DNA of 64,000 nt. It comes from Bacteroides fragilis. GTDB taxonomy: Bacteria; Bacteroidota; Bacteroidia; Bacteroidales; Bacteroidaceae. Made by a program: the position numbers and the translations under genes. The notes below the pieces were generated by a model, which did no database searches, was not told the origin of the DNA, and saw only the letters and a program-made list of their open reading frames with translations. Shown here one piece after another: positions 40,242-48,813 of this stretch (its first letter is position 1; the number at the start of each line of letters is the position of its first letter). Location: positions 1,488,001-1,552,000 of the forward strand of contig NZ_CP018937.1 of assembly GCF_002849695.1 (NCBI RefSeq), in the 5' to 3' direction.

Positions 40242-41795
40242 ATGATTGAAAGTATTGACACTTCACTTATTGACTGGTCGAGAGCCCAATTTGCTCTGAC
40301 AGCCATGTACCATTGGATTTTTGTGCCGCTCACTCTCGGCTTGGCAGTCGTTATGGGTATCATGGAAACCCTTTATTATAAAACAGGCAATGAGTTCTGG
40401 AAACGGACAGCCAAGTTTTGGATGAAGATTTTCGGTATCAACTTTGCCGTAGGTGTAGCCACGGGACTGATCCTTGAGTTTGAGTTCGGAACCAACTGGA
40501 GTAACTATTCCTGGTTTGTAGGTGATATTTTTGGCGCGCCGCTTGCCATCGAGGGCATTTTGGCTTTCTTTATGGAGGCCACGTTTATTGCCGTCATGTT
40601 TTTCGGGTGGGATAAGGTCAGCAAAGGTTTCCACCTGACTTCTACCTGGCTCACAGGACTGGGAGCTACGATCTCCGCCTGGTGGATTCTGGTAGCCAAT
40701 GCCTGGATGCAGCATCCGGTAGGTATGGAGTTCAATCCCGATACAGTGCGCAACGAGATGGTCGATTTCATGGCAGTTGCCTTTTCGCCTGTCGCCGTTA
40801 ATAAATTTTGCCACACGGTGCTCTCGAGTTGGGTGCTGGGAGCTGTTTTCGTGATAGGCATCAGTTGCTGGTTCTTGCTGAAGAAGAGAGACAAGGAGTT
40901 TGCCATAGCCAGCATTAAGATTGGTGCCATCTTCGGGTTGGTAGCTTCGGTGCTGACGGTGTGGACCGGCGACGGTTCCGGTTATGCCGTTGCGCAAACA
41001 CAGCCGATGAAACTGGCAGCGGTAGAAGGATATTACGAAGGACAGAACGGAGCCGGGCTGGTAGCTGTCGGGGTGCTGAATCCTGATAAGAAGACTTATG
41101 ACGACGGTCAGAATCCGTTTTTGTTCCGTATAGAGATTCCAAAGATGCTCTCCTTCCTGGCCGAGCGTAAAGCAGATGCTTTTGTGCCGGGCATCAAAAA
41201 CATCATTGAGGGGGGATACGAACTGAAAGACGGCACGAAAGCGCTTTCGGCTGCCGAGAAAATAGAACGGGGTAAAAAAGCGATTACTGCATTGGGCACT
41301 TATCGTGAGGCTAAAAAAGACGGTGACGAGGCTGCTATGCAGCAAGCATCCGCCACGTTGAAAGAGAATGTTGCCTATTTTGGTTATGGGTATATTAAGG
41401 ATGTGAACCAATTGGTTCCCAATGTGCCGCTCAACTTTTATGCTTTCCGCGTGATGGTGATCTTGGGTGGATACTTTATCCTGTTCTTCATTGCGATTCT
41501 CTTCTTTGTCTATAAGAAAGACCTGTCGCAAATGCGATGGATGCAATACATCGGACTATGGACCATTCCGTTTGCTTACATTGCCGGACAGGCAGGATGG
41601 GTAGTGGCCGAATGTGGTCGCCAGCCTTGGGCGATACGGGACATGCTGCCCACGTCGGCAGCCATCTCAAAGTTGGATGTAGGCTCTGTACAGGCCACAT
41701 TCTTCATATTCCTTATTCTGTTTACGGTAATGCTGATTGCGGAAATCGGCATCATGGTCCGGGAGATCAAGAAGGGACCGGCGGCTAATCATTAA
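40242..41795 (+). CDS. cydA: Cytochrome bd ubiquinol oxidase subunit I
   Basis: 517 residues, about nine membrane segments. It begins 'LIDWSRAQFALTAMYHWIFV' with the N-terminal heme ligand His in 'MYHWIFVPLT', has 'GWVVAECGRQPWAI' (the GRQPW quinol-oxidase signature) near residue 455 and 'FHLTSTWLTGLGATISAWWI' near residue 125. The Q-loop region (residues 250-380) is soluble. With subunit II it reduces O2 to water with menaquinol, giving oxygen tolerance and nanaerobic respiration, as known for B. fragilis. Operon DUF4492-cydA-cydB. Confidence 0.96.
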   Translation: MIESIDTSLIDWSRAQFALTAMYHWIFVPLTLGLAVVMGIMETLYYKTGNEFWKRTAKFWMKIFGINFAVGVATGLILEFEFGTNWSNYSWFVGDIFGAPLAIEGILAFFMEATFIAVMFFGWDKVSKGFHLTSTWLTGLGATISAWWILVANAWMQHPVGMEFNPDTVRNEMVDFMAVAFSPVAVNKFCHTVLSSWVLGAVFVIGISCWFLLKKRDKEFAIASIKIGAIFGLVASVLTVWTGDGSGYAVAQTQPMKLAAVEGYYEGQNGAGLVAVGVLNPDKKTYDDGQNPFLFRIEIPKMLSFLAERKADAFVPGIKNIIEGGYELKDGTKALSAAEKIERGKKAITALGTYREAKKDGDEAAMQQASATLKENVAYFGYGYIKDVNQLVPNVPLNFYAFRVMVILGGYFILFFIAILFFVYKKDLSQMRWMQYIGLWTIPFAYIAGQAGWVVAECGRQPWAIRDMLPTSAAISKLDVGSVQATFFIFLILFTVMLIAEIGIMVREIKKGPAANH

Positions 41796-41820
41796 TCACG
41801 AACCATTAATCATTTAAACT

Positions 41821-42969
41821 ATGGGTACATACATTTTTCTACAACAATATTGGTGGCTGGTAGTCTCACTGCTCGGGGCTATACTCGTATTCTTGCTGTT
41901 TGTGCAGGGTGGCAACTCTCTGCTGTTTTGTTTGGGTAAAACGGAGGAGCATCGCAAGATGATGGTAAATTCCACCGGACGTAAGTGGGAATTTACGTTT
42001 ACCACACTGGTCACTTTCGGTGGCGCGTTTTTTGCTTCATTTCCTCTGTTCTACAGTACCAGTTTCGGCGGCGCCTATTGGCTTTGGATGATCATTCTTT
42101 TCAGCTTCGTATTGCAGGCTGTCAGCTACGAATTTCAGAGCAAAGCGGGCAACCTGCTCGGGAAGAAGACTTACCGGACTTTTCTGGTGATCAACGGTGT
42201 GGTCGGCCCTCTGCTCTTGGGAGGTGCCGTAGCTACCTTCTTCACAGGGTCCGATTTTTATATCAATAAGGGCAATATGGTGAACGAGATTATGCCTGTC
42301 ATCAGCCATTGGGGCAACGGCTGGCATGGGCTCGATGCGCTGACCAATATCTGGAATGTGATTCTGGGACTGGCCGTGTTTTTTCTGGCACGCATCCTGG
42401 GAGTTCTCTATTTCATCAATAACATAGCCGATAAGGAACTCGTCGGCAAGTGCCGTCGTTCGTTGATTGCGAATACAGCTCTGTTTCTGGTGTTCTTCCT
42501 AACTTTTGTGATCCGCACTTTGTTGGCCGACGGATATGCTGTCAATCCGGAAACAAAGGAGATCTATATGGAACCTTATAAGTATTTCAATAACTTTATC
42601 GAAATGCCGATAGTGCTGATTATATTCCTTGCAGGGGTTGTGCTGGTGCTGTTCGGCATTGGCAAAACAATGTTGAAGAAGACATTCGATAAAGGGATCT
42701 GGTTTGCCGGCATTGGTACGGTACTCACCGTCCTGGCACTGTTGCTTACTGCCGGATATAACAATACAGCTTATTATCCGTCTTACACGGATATACAAAG
42801 TTCTCTCACCCTTGCCAACAGTTGTTCCAGCCAGTTTACGCTGAAAACCATGGCTTACGTTTCTATCTTGGTTCCGTTTGTCATCGCCTACATCTTCTAC
42901 GCCTGGCGCAGCATCGACAATCGTAAGATCGATGCAAAGGAAATGGACGAAGGCGGACATGCCTACTAA
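41821..42969 (+). CDS. cydB: Cytochrome bd ubiquinol oxidase subunit II
   Basis: 382 residues, eight or nine membrane helices. The start 'FLQQYWWLVVSLLGAILVFL' and 'LVQGGNSLL'-like 'LFVQGGNSLLFCLGKTEEHR' segment are typical for Bacteroidetes CydB, as is the 'YGYNNTAYYPS'-like stretch 'AGYNNTAYYPSYTDIQSSLT' near residue 310. It stabilises the heme-containing subunit I. 25 nt after cydA. Confidence 0.94.
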   Translation: MGTYIFLQQYWWLVVSLLGAILVFLLFVQGGNSLLFCLGKTEEHRKMMVNSTGRKWEFTFTTLVTFGGAFFASFPLFYSTSFGGAYWLWMIILFSFVLQAVSYEFQSKAGNLLGKKTYRTFLVINGVVGPLLLGGAVATFFTGSDFYINKGNMVNEIMPVISHWGNGWHGLDALTNIWNVILGLAVFFLARILGVLYFINNIADKELVGKCRRSLIANTALFLVFFLTFVIRTLLADGYAVNPETKEIYMEPYKYFNNFIEMPIVLIIFLAGVVLVLFGIGKTMLKKTFDKGIWFAGIGTVLTVLALLLTAGYNNTAYYPSYTDIQSSLTLANSCSSQFTLKTMAYVSILVPFVIAYIFYAWRSIDNRKIDAKEMDEGGHAY

Positions 42970-43009
42970 GATTTTTATCAGATAGAAGTACAGGATATCG
43001 GAATTTTAT

Positions 43010-43061
43010 TACTTTTGTAGCGATGCTTATCTGCTCTTGACAAACGAAGGCGGATAAGCAT
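43010..43061 (+). promoter_or_regulatory. -7 box and leader hairpin before the STM4015 cluster
   Basis: TACTTTTG at 43010-43017 is a good -7 box. Just downstream ATGCTTATC (43023-43031) and GATAAGCAT (43053-43061) form a 9-bp stem with a 21-nt loop, followed by TGTTTTTATC. It may be the cydAB terminator, a leader attenuator of the next operon, or both. Confidence 0.5.
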
Positions 43062-43091
43062 TGTTTTTATCAGTAATTAAACAGACATACT

Positions 43092-44156
43092 ATGAAACGA
43101 GTATTTGTATTTCAAGACTTTAAGTCTCAGAAGTTCTGGAGCATCGATGTTCGGGGAACCGATGTTGTTGTGAACTATGGCAAGTTGGGAACAGACGGAC
43201 AAACACAGGTAAAGAATTTCTCGTCGGTCGAAGAGGCCGAAAAGGCCGCTGCCAAATTAGTGGCGGAGAAGACGAAGAAAGGATATGTGGAAACCCGGGA
43301 AGAGGTTGCCAAGGAAATGAAGGTGGAAGCTAAAAAGTATGCGCTGAGCTATGACGAGGCAGAAGAAGGTGTGAACTTGATGGATAGGATATTGAAGGAT
43401 AAAAAGCTGCCGTCGCTCAGGCAGATCACGATCGGCTGTTGGGGGTATGACGGAGAGGACTGCTCGGCTATTGCCGACGGCATTGTGGCGAACAAGGAAA
43501 AGTTTACCCATCTTGAGGGCTTGTTCTGGGGAGACATGGATTCTGAAGAACAGGAGATTTCCTGGATTGAGCAGGTGGATTTAGGTCCGGTGTTGGACGT
43601 GATGCCCTTGCTGAACAATCTCAAGATTAAAGGCACCAATAATCTGAGCATTGGCAAGAAACCTCGTCCTAACCTGAAGTCACTTGAGATTATCAGTGGT
43701 GGCCTGCCCGATTCGGTGGTGGAGGACATTCTGGGATCCGACCTCTCTAACCTTGAAAAGCTGGTCCTTTATGTAGGAGTGGAAGACTACGGATTTGAGG
43801 GTGATCTGGCTGTATTCAAGCCTCTCTTCTCCAAAGACCGTTTTCCTAAACTGAAATGGCTGGGCATTGTCGATGCGGAAGAACAAGATGCTGTTGTGGA
43901 GATGTTCCTCGAATCGGATATTCTTCCGCAACTGGAGACGATGGATATCTCTGCCGGAGTATTGACAGACGAGGGAGCACAACTGTTGCTGGATCATGTG
44001 GACAAGATCAGCCACTTGAAGTTTATCAATATGAAATACAATTACCTGAGTGACGAGATGAAAAAGGAGTTGCAGAAGGCACTGCCGGTGAAGATCGACG
44101 TTTCCGACTCACAAGAGTATGATGATGATTACAGTTTCCCAATGATTACGGAGTAA
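43092..44156 (+). CDS. STM4015-family WGR and leucine-rich-repeat protein
   Basis: 354 residues. Residues 1-75 are a WGR domain ('KFWSIDVRGTDVVVNYGKLG', 'KLVAEKTKKGYVE'), the fold known from PARP and MolR proteins. Residues 100-340 have irregular leucine-rich repeats ('LEGLFWGDMDSEEQEISWIE', 'MPLLNNLKIKGTNNL', 'LPQLETMDISAGVLTDEGAQ') that end in an acidic 'DSQEYDDDYSFP' tail. It heads the five-gene set known as STM4015-STM4011 in Salmonella, whose function is undescribed as far as I know. It may be the binding partner or even the substrate of the radical SAM enzymes (inference). 4 nt before the ATP-grasp gene. Confidence 0.8.
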   Translation: MKRVFVFQDFKSQKFWSIDVRGTDVVVNYGKLGTDGQTQVKNFSSVEEAEKAAAKLVAEKTKKGYVETREEVAKEMKVEAKKYALSYDEAEEGVNLMDRILKDKKLPSLRQITIGCWGYDGEDCSAIADGIVANKEKFTHLEGLFWGDMDSEEQEISWIEQVDLGPVLDVMPLLNNLKIKGTNNLSIGKKPRPNLKSLEIISGGLPDSVVEDILGSDLSNLEKLVLYVGVEDYGFEGDLAVFKPLFSKDRFPKLKWLGIVDAEEQDAVVEMFLESDILPQLETMDISAGVLTDEGAQLLLDHVDKISHLKFINMKYNYLSDEMKKELQKALPVKIDVSDSQEYDDDYSFPMITE

Positions 44157-44160
44157 ATGA

Positions 44161-45171
44161 ATGAAGATATGTGTTGTCAGTAATTCGACTTCAAAACGTA
44201 CGGACTACTTTATCAAAGCGGGTAGAAGCCTCGGGGCGGATACCTGCTTTGTCACATACGATGAGTTGATGGCTACTCTTCCGGAGTATCGTGATACGGT
44301 TGTGAAGCTGGAACCTCCGGTGTTTCAGGAAACGGACTTCCGGAAATACAATTCGCTTTGCCGGGATTACAGGGAAATGTTGAGGCGCTTAGCCGCTGTG
44401 GATAGACCGGAGGGCGTGCATATTCTGAACGAGCCGAGTGCAATTCTCTGTGCTTTGGATAAGGTCCGCACTCAGCAGAAACTGGCCGGGGCAAGCTTGA
44501 AAACAACCCCGTTGCTCTCGGCGGCACTACGCACTTTTGATGAACTGGCCGAACTGCTTTACCGGCAGAAGAGGGGAGGGTTTCTTAAACCTCGCTATGG
44601 CTCCGGAGCCGGAGGGGTAATGGCTGTCAGATACAATCATCGCCGGGACGAATGGGTGGCTTATACGACTATGCGTTGGGCGGGAGATCATGCTTGTAAT
44701 GAAAAACGTATCTGCCGGTTGACAAACCGGAAAGAGATTGCTGTGCTGGCAGAAGAAGTCATGCGATGCGGAGCTGTCCTTGAAGAGTGGATGGTAAAAG
44801 AAAAACTGGAAGGGGAGAATTATGACTTGCGTGTTGTCTGTAGGGAAGATGAAGTCGACTATGTCGTGGTACGTTGTAGCAAAGGTGCCATAACCAATCT
44901 TCATCTGAACAACAAAGCAAGGCTGTTCGGAGAGCTTTCGCTTGCACCTTCCGTCCGTGAGGAGCTTTTTTGCCGGAGCATTGCCGCCACGCGGGCTCTG
45001 GGACTGCGGTATGCAGGCATAGATGTGCTGATTGCACGGAACACGGATACACCTTATATTATAGAGGTGAACGGACAGGGAGATCATATCTATCAGGATA
45101 TGTTTACGGAGAATAAGATATACACCAATCAGATAAGAACGATAGAATCACTTTTCAATGGAAATAGATGA
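44161..45171 (+). CDS. STM4014-family ATP-grasp protein
   Basis: 336 residues with an ATP-grasp layout: N-terminal Rossmann-like part ('VVSNSTSKRTDYFIKAGRSL'), central ATP lid ('GGFLKPRYGSGAGGVMAVRY' near residue 138), 'CGAVLEEWMVKEKLEGENYD' and the metal-binding end 'YAGIDVLIARNTDTPYIIEV' with NGQGD near residue 310. ATP-grasp enzymes ligate a carboxylate to an amine or thiol via an acyl phosphate; the substrates here are unknown. It overlaps the next gene by 14 nt, so expression is coupled. Confidence 0.82.
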   Translation: MKICVVSNSTSKRTDYFIKAGRSLGADTCFVTYDELMATLPEYRDTVVKLEPPVFQETDFRKYNSLCRDYREMLRRLAAVDRPEGVHILNEPSAILCALDKVRTQQKLAGASLKTTPLLSAALRTFDELAELLYRQKRGGFLKPRYGSGAGGVMAVRYNHRRDEWVAYTTMRWAGDHACNEKRICRLTNRKEIAVLAEEVMRCGAVLEEWMVKEKLEGENYDLRVVCREDEVDYVVVRCSKGAITNLHLNNKARLFGELSLAPSVREELFCRSIAATRALGLRYAGIDVLIARNTDTPYIIEVNGQGDHIYQDMFTENKIYTNQIRTIESLFNGNR

Positions 45172-46009
45172 ACTGCCATCCGGTAAGCAAGACCGGAAAC
45201 CGGATATAGATATGAATGGAATTGTGGGCACGCATGACATACTGATGCTCTGTTTCGACACCTTGCGCTATGACGTCAGTGTGGCCGAAGAGGCTTCCGG
45301 GGGAACTCCCGTACTGAATAGCTATGGCAGTGGCTGGGAGAAGAGGCATGCTCCCGGCAATTTTACCTATCCCTCGCATTTCGCCATTTTTGCCGGATTC
45401 TTGCCTTCACCTGCCGAACCCCATGTGTTGCGCAGCCGGAAGTGGCTTTTTTTCCCTTTTCAGGCCGGCACGGGGCGCATACCTCCGGAGGGCAGTTATG
45501 CTTTTAAAGAAGCTACATTCGTACAGAGCCTGTCCAATATCGGTTATGAAACCATCTGTATCGGCGGAGTCAGCTTTTTCAGTAAACGGAATGACATCGG
45601 AAGGGTATTTCCCGGTTATTTCAATAAAAGTTACTGGCTGCCTGCTTTTGGCTGCACGGATAAGAACAGTGCCGCCAATCAGGTGGACTTTGCTGTCAGT
45701 AAACTGGAAAAGTATCCGGCGGACCGGAGAGTATTCATGTATATCAATTTCTCGGCCATCCATTTTCCCAACTGCCATTATGTAGAGGGTAAGAAGAAAG
45801 ACGACAAAGAGTCGCATGCTGCGGCTTTACGATACGTTGACAGTCAGTTGCCCCGCTTGTTCGAGGCTTTCAGAAGACGTTCGGATACATTGGTCATTGC
45901 TTTGTCCGATCATGGCACCTGTTATGGTGAGGACGGTTACGAGTATCACTGCATTTCCCACGAGAAGGTATATACGGTGCCTTATAAACATTTTATTCTC
46001 AGAAAATGA
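45158..46009 (+). CDS. STM4013-family sulfatase/phosphatase-superfamily hydrolase
   Basis: 283 residues. Alkaline-phosphatase superfamily core: 'ILMLCFDTLRYDV' (first metal-binding Asp, near residue 30), 'NFTYPSHFAIFAG' with Thr in the nucleophile place, and 'VIALSDHGTCYGEDGYEYH' (Asp/His metal ligands) near residue 245. No signal peptide, so it should work in the cytoplasm on a phosphate or sulfate ester. Overlaps STM4014 by 14 nt and STM4012 by 4 nt. Confidence 0.82.
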   Translation: MEIDELPSGKQDRKPDIDMNGIVGTHDILMLCFDTLRYDVSVAEEASGGTPVLNSYGSGWEKRHAPGNFTYPSHFAIFAGFLPSPAEPHVLRSRKWLFFPFQAGTGRIPPEGSYAFKEATFVQSLSNIGYETICIGGVSFFSKRNDIGRVFPGYFNKSYWLPAFGCTDKNSAANQVDFAVSKLEKYPADRRVFMYINFSAIHFPNCHYVEGKKKDDKESHAAALRYVDSQLPRLFEAFRRRSDTLVIALSDHGTCYGEDGYEYHCISHEKVYTVPYKHFILRK

Positions 46010-47286
46010 ACGATCAGCAGCAGATTTCACGATATATCAGCTATATGTACAGTTATCCGCATAAGACGGCTTACCGTACTTTTAATCCTCCGGTCTCTCT
46101 TGCCCCTTATTTTGAACGGTTGGCAGGGGGGCAGGCAAGTCTATATTTTCATATCCCTTTCTGTGCCCATAAGTGCGGTTATTGCAATCTGTTTTCACAG
46201 CAGAGCTGTGATGGAGGGCGTATCTCGGCATATCTCCGTACGATGCGCCGTCAGGCAGAACAGTTGTCCGTGGCGGCACAAGATCTGAAATTTACTTCGT
46301 TTGCAGTTGGGGGAGGTACTCCGCTTATTCTGAACGAAAAACAGTTGGATGAACTGTTTTGCATAGCCGAGCTGTTCGGCGTACGTCCTTCGGAGGTATT
46401 CACTTCCATCGAAACTTCACCGGAGTATGCCGACAAGAAAGTTTTGCGGCAATTGCGGACGAGGGGGGTGGAACGGTTGAGCATGGGTGTACAGAGTTTC
46501 AATGATGCGGAGTTGAAAAAACTGAAAAGGAGGCCTGTGCTTGCTACCGTGATCGATGCACTTCAAAATATTCGGGAAGCGGACTTCCCGCAGTTGAACC
46601 TCGACCTGATTTATGGCATTGAGGGACAGACGGTGGATAGCTTTATTCACTCGCTTACCACTGCGCTTACTTATCGCCCCGACGAATTATTTATTTATCC
46701 TCTTTATGTCCGGCCGGGTACACGTATCGATGTACGCTCAACGGATGACATGTGTTATGCTATTTACAGGTCAGCTCGTGAACTGTTGGTCGAGCAGGGA
46801 TTTGTGCAGACTTCCATGCGTCGCTTTGTTAAACGGAAAACAGTGGAACTGGAGTTCTCCTGTGGCGATGAAACCATGCTGTCCTGTGGTTCCGGGGGAC
46901 GGAGCTATCTGGGAGATTTACATTATGCCACTCCATACGCTGTGCGGCAGGAAGCCATAGCCGGAGAGATAGACCGTTATATCCGGACTGCTGATTTTTT
47001 GACGGTAACCAATGGTTATTTGCTTTCCGCGGAAGAGGTACAAATAAGGTTTATTATAAAGAACCTGATGTATTATCGGGGGTTGGACACGGCGGAGTAT
47101 GAACGACGTTTTGGTAAGGAGCCGGACAGAACGCTCTTCCGGGAATTTACAGACCGGGGGTGGATTGAAGAGAAAAACCGGGTTCTGCTTCTTACGGAGG
47201 AAGGAATGGCCTACTCCGATTGCATCGGCCAGTCTTTTGTTTCACCTGCCGTAAGGAGACTGATGTCCGAGTATATATATCCTTGA
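46006..47286 (+). CDS. STM4012-family radical SAM protein (HemN-like)
   Basis: 426 residues. The CxxxCxxC cluster 'CAHKCGYC' (Cys 53, 57, 60) binds the [4Fe-4S] that cleaves S-adenosylmethionine; 'FAVGGGTPLIL' and 'ERLSMGVQSFNDAELKKLKR' are shared with HemN/HutW-type enzymes. A C-terminal winged-helix-like part (residues 340-426, 'LTEEGMAYSDCIGQ') is present. In HemN relatives two SAM molecules are bound and methyl or radical transfers occur. The substrate in this cluster is unknown. 4-nt overlap with the upstream hydrolase. Confidence 0.85.
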   Translation: MNDQQQISRYISYMYSYPHKTAYRTFNPPVSLAPYFERLAGGQASLYFHIPFCAHKCGYCNLFSQQSCDGGRISAYLRTMRRQAEQLSVAAQDLKFTSFAVGGGTPLILNEKQLDELFCIAELFGVRPSEVFTSIETSPEYADKKVLRQLRTRGVERLSMGVQSFNDAELKKLKRRPVLATVIDALQNIREADFPQLNLDLIYGIEGQTVDSFIHSLTTALTYRPDELFIYPLYVRPGTRIDVRSTDDMCYAIYRSARELLVEQGFVQTSMRRFVKRKTVELEFSCGDETMLSCGSGGRSYLGDLHYATPYAVRQEAIAGEIDRYIRTADFLTVTNGYLLSAEEVQIRFIIKNLMYYRGLDTAEYERRFGKEPDRTLFREFTDRGWIEEKNRVLLLTEEGMAYSDCIGQSFVSPAVRRLMSEYIYP

Positions 47287-47299
47287 TCAACTTTGCACG

Positions 47300-48811
47300 A
47301 TGGGGGCTTTGAGTACTATCCGGAATATCTATTATAGGGGCAGTCTGGAATATTGCAACTATACATGTTCGTATTGTCCGTTTGGCAGGAAATCCGCATC
47401 TGCCGATACGGACGGTGACCGGGAAGCGCTGCACCGTTTTATTTCACGTATCGGTCAGTGGAAGCATGGGGCGTTGCGTATTCTGATTATCCCTTATGGA
47501 GAAGCGATGATACATCGGTATTACAGAGAAGGTATCATTCGTCTGGCTGCCATGCCCCATGTGGCCGGGGTTTCTTGTCAGACCAACCTGTCCTTTTCAG
47601 TTTCCCGTTTTCTGGATGAAGTTGAAGAGGCTCGGGCAGATGTCACCAAAATCAAATTCTGGGGGAGCTACCATCCTGAGATGGCGGATGTCACAGATTT
47701 TGCGTCTAAAATAGAAAAACTGCATGCGGCTGGTATTGAGGTCTGTGCGGGAGTGGTTGGTGATCCTTCGGCAAAGGAACAGATCCGGAGGTTGAGGCTG
47801 CTGCTGGATCCGTCGGTTTACTTGTTTGTGAACGCAATGCAAGGTTTACGGAAGCCGCTTTCGGAGGAAGATGTCCGCTTTTTTAACGAGATGGATAATC
47901 TGTTCGATTATGATCGGCGGAACGCAAAGGCATGTTTGAATAATTGTTCCGGAGGCAGAGAGAGTCTGTTTGTTGATCGGGAAGGGGGGATGTATGCCTG
48001 CCCGAGAAGTGGGGTGCGGACAGGGAATTTCTACGATGATTCTACTTCTCTCCTTCAGCCTTCTTGTCTCCGTAAAGTATGCGATTGCTATATTGCTTTC
48101 AGCAATCTGCGGGATACGTCTCTGAGGAGAATGATGGGAGAAGGGGCATTGTGGCGTATACCGGAGAGGAAAAAGGTCAGGGCTGTATTTTTTGATATTG
48201 ACGGTACATTGACAGATGTGCAGGGGAGGATTCCCGTGCGTACCGTTTCTGCACTAAAATATATGTCCGGCCGCTTACCTCTGTACCTGAGTACTGCCTT
48301 GCCGATGGCACACGCCAAGAAGCGGCTTGGTGATGTGTTCGACTTGTTTTCGGGAGGGGTTTTTGCCGATGGGGGCTTTCTGTGTTATGAAGATACCGTT
48401 GAATGTGTTCCGGTTGAACATCCTGTGACTCTTGATTTCCCCGGTTGCCGGATCACTCGTTATACTTGGAAAGGGGAAATCTTTAAGTATGCCGTGCTTG
48501 TGCCTACTGTCCGGGAAGCTACTCGGCTGTCGGCCGGATTGGAGGGGGAGGCATATCAACTGTATCAGGAAGGCCGGTTGCTGACAGTGGTGGACAGCAG
48601 GGCGGGAAAAAAGAATGGACTGATGACTCTATGTTCGAGGTTGGGAATCTCTTTGCGGGAGATTCTGGTGGTAGGTAATACGATGCACGATTGGCCGATG
48701 ATGTCAGTTGCCGGTTATTCTTGTGCAGTGATGGATGCGGAAGAAGAGTTGAAGAAACTATCGGGATATATTCTGAATCCCGATAGTATTCCTGTCTTTT
48801 TTGATATCTGA
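47300..48811 (+). CDS. STM4011-family radical SAM protein fused to a HAD phosphatase
   Basis: 503 residues. Residues 1-290 are a short radical SAM domain with the cluster motif 'CNYTCSYC' (Cys 19, 23, 26) and further Cys in 'CLNNCSGGRESLFVDREGGM' and 'YACPRSG', a possible auxiliary site. Residues about 295-500 form a complete Cof-type HAD phosphatase: 'AVFFDIDGTLTD' (nucleophile Asp), 'YLSTALPM' (motif II Thr), 'SRAGKKNGL' (Lys) and 'VVGNTMHDWPMM' (Asp motif). From memory, STM4011 homologues are mostly stand-alone, so the fusion links the phosphatase reaction to the pathway. Last gene of the operon; it converges with the dehydrogenase gene with a 2-nt gap. Confidence 0.82.
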   Translation: MGALSTIRNIYYRGSLEYCNYTCSYCPFGRKSASADTDGDREALHRFISRIGQWKHGALRILIIPYGEAMIHRYYREGIIRLAAMPHVAGVSCQTNLSFSVSRFLDEVEEARADVTKIKFWGSYHPEMADVTDFASKIEKLHAAGIEVCAGVVGDPSAKEQIRRLRLLLDPSVYLFVNAMQGLRKPLSEEDVRFFNEMDNLFDYDRRNAKACLNNCSGGRESLFVDREGGMYACPRSGVRTGNFYDDSTSLLQPSCLRKVCDCYIAFSNLRDTSLRRMMGEGALWRIPERKKVRAVFFDIDGTLTDVQGRIPVRTVSALKYMSGRLPLYLSTALPMAHAKKRLGDVFDLFSGGVFADGGFLCYEDTVECVPVEHPVTLDFPGCRITRYTWKGEIFKYAVLVPTVREATRLSAGLEGEAYQLYQEGRLLTVVDSRAGKKNGLMTLCSRLGISLREILVVGNTMHDWPMMSVAGYSCAVMDAEEELKKLSGYILNPDSIPVFFDI

Positions 48812-48813
48812 CT

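Noticed and set aside
40263..41546. 427-residue ORF antisense to cydA
   Set aside because: Low-complexity His/Gln/Arg-rich translation with no motif, wholly inside a clear cydA gene.
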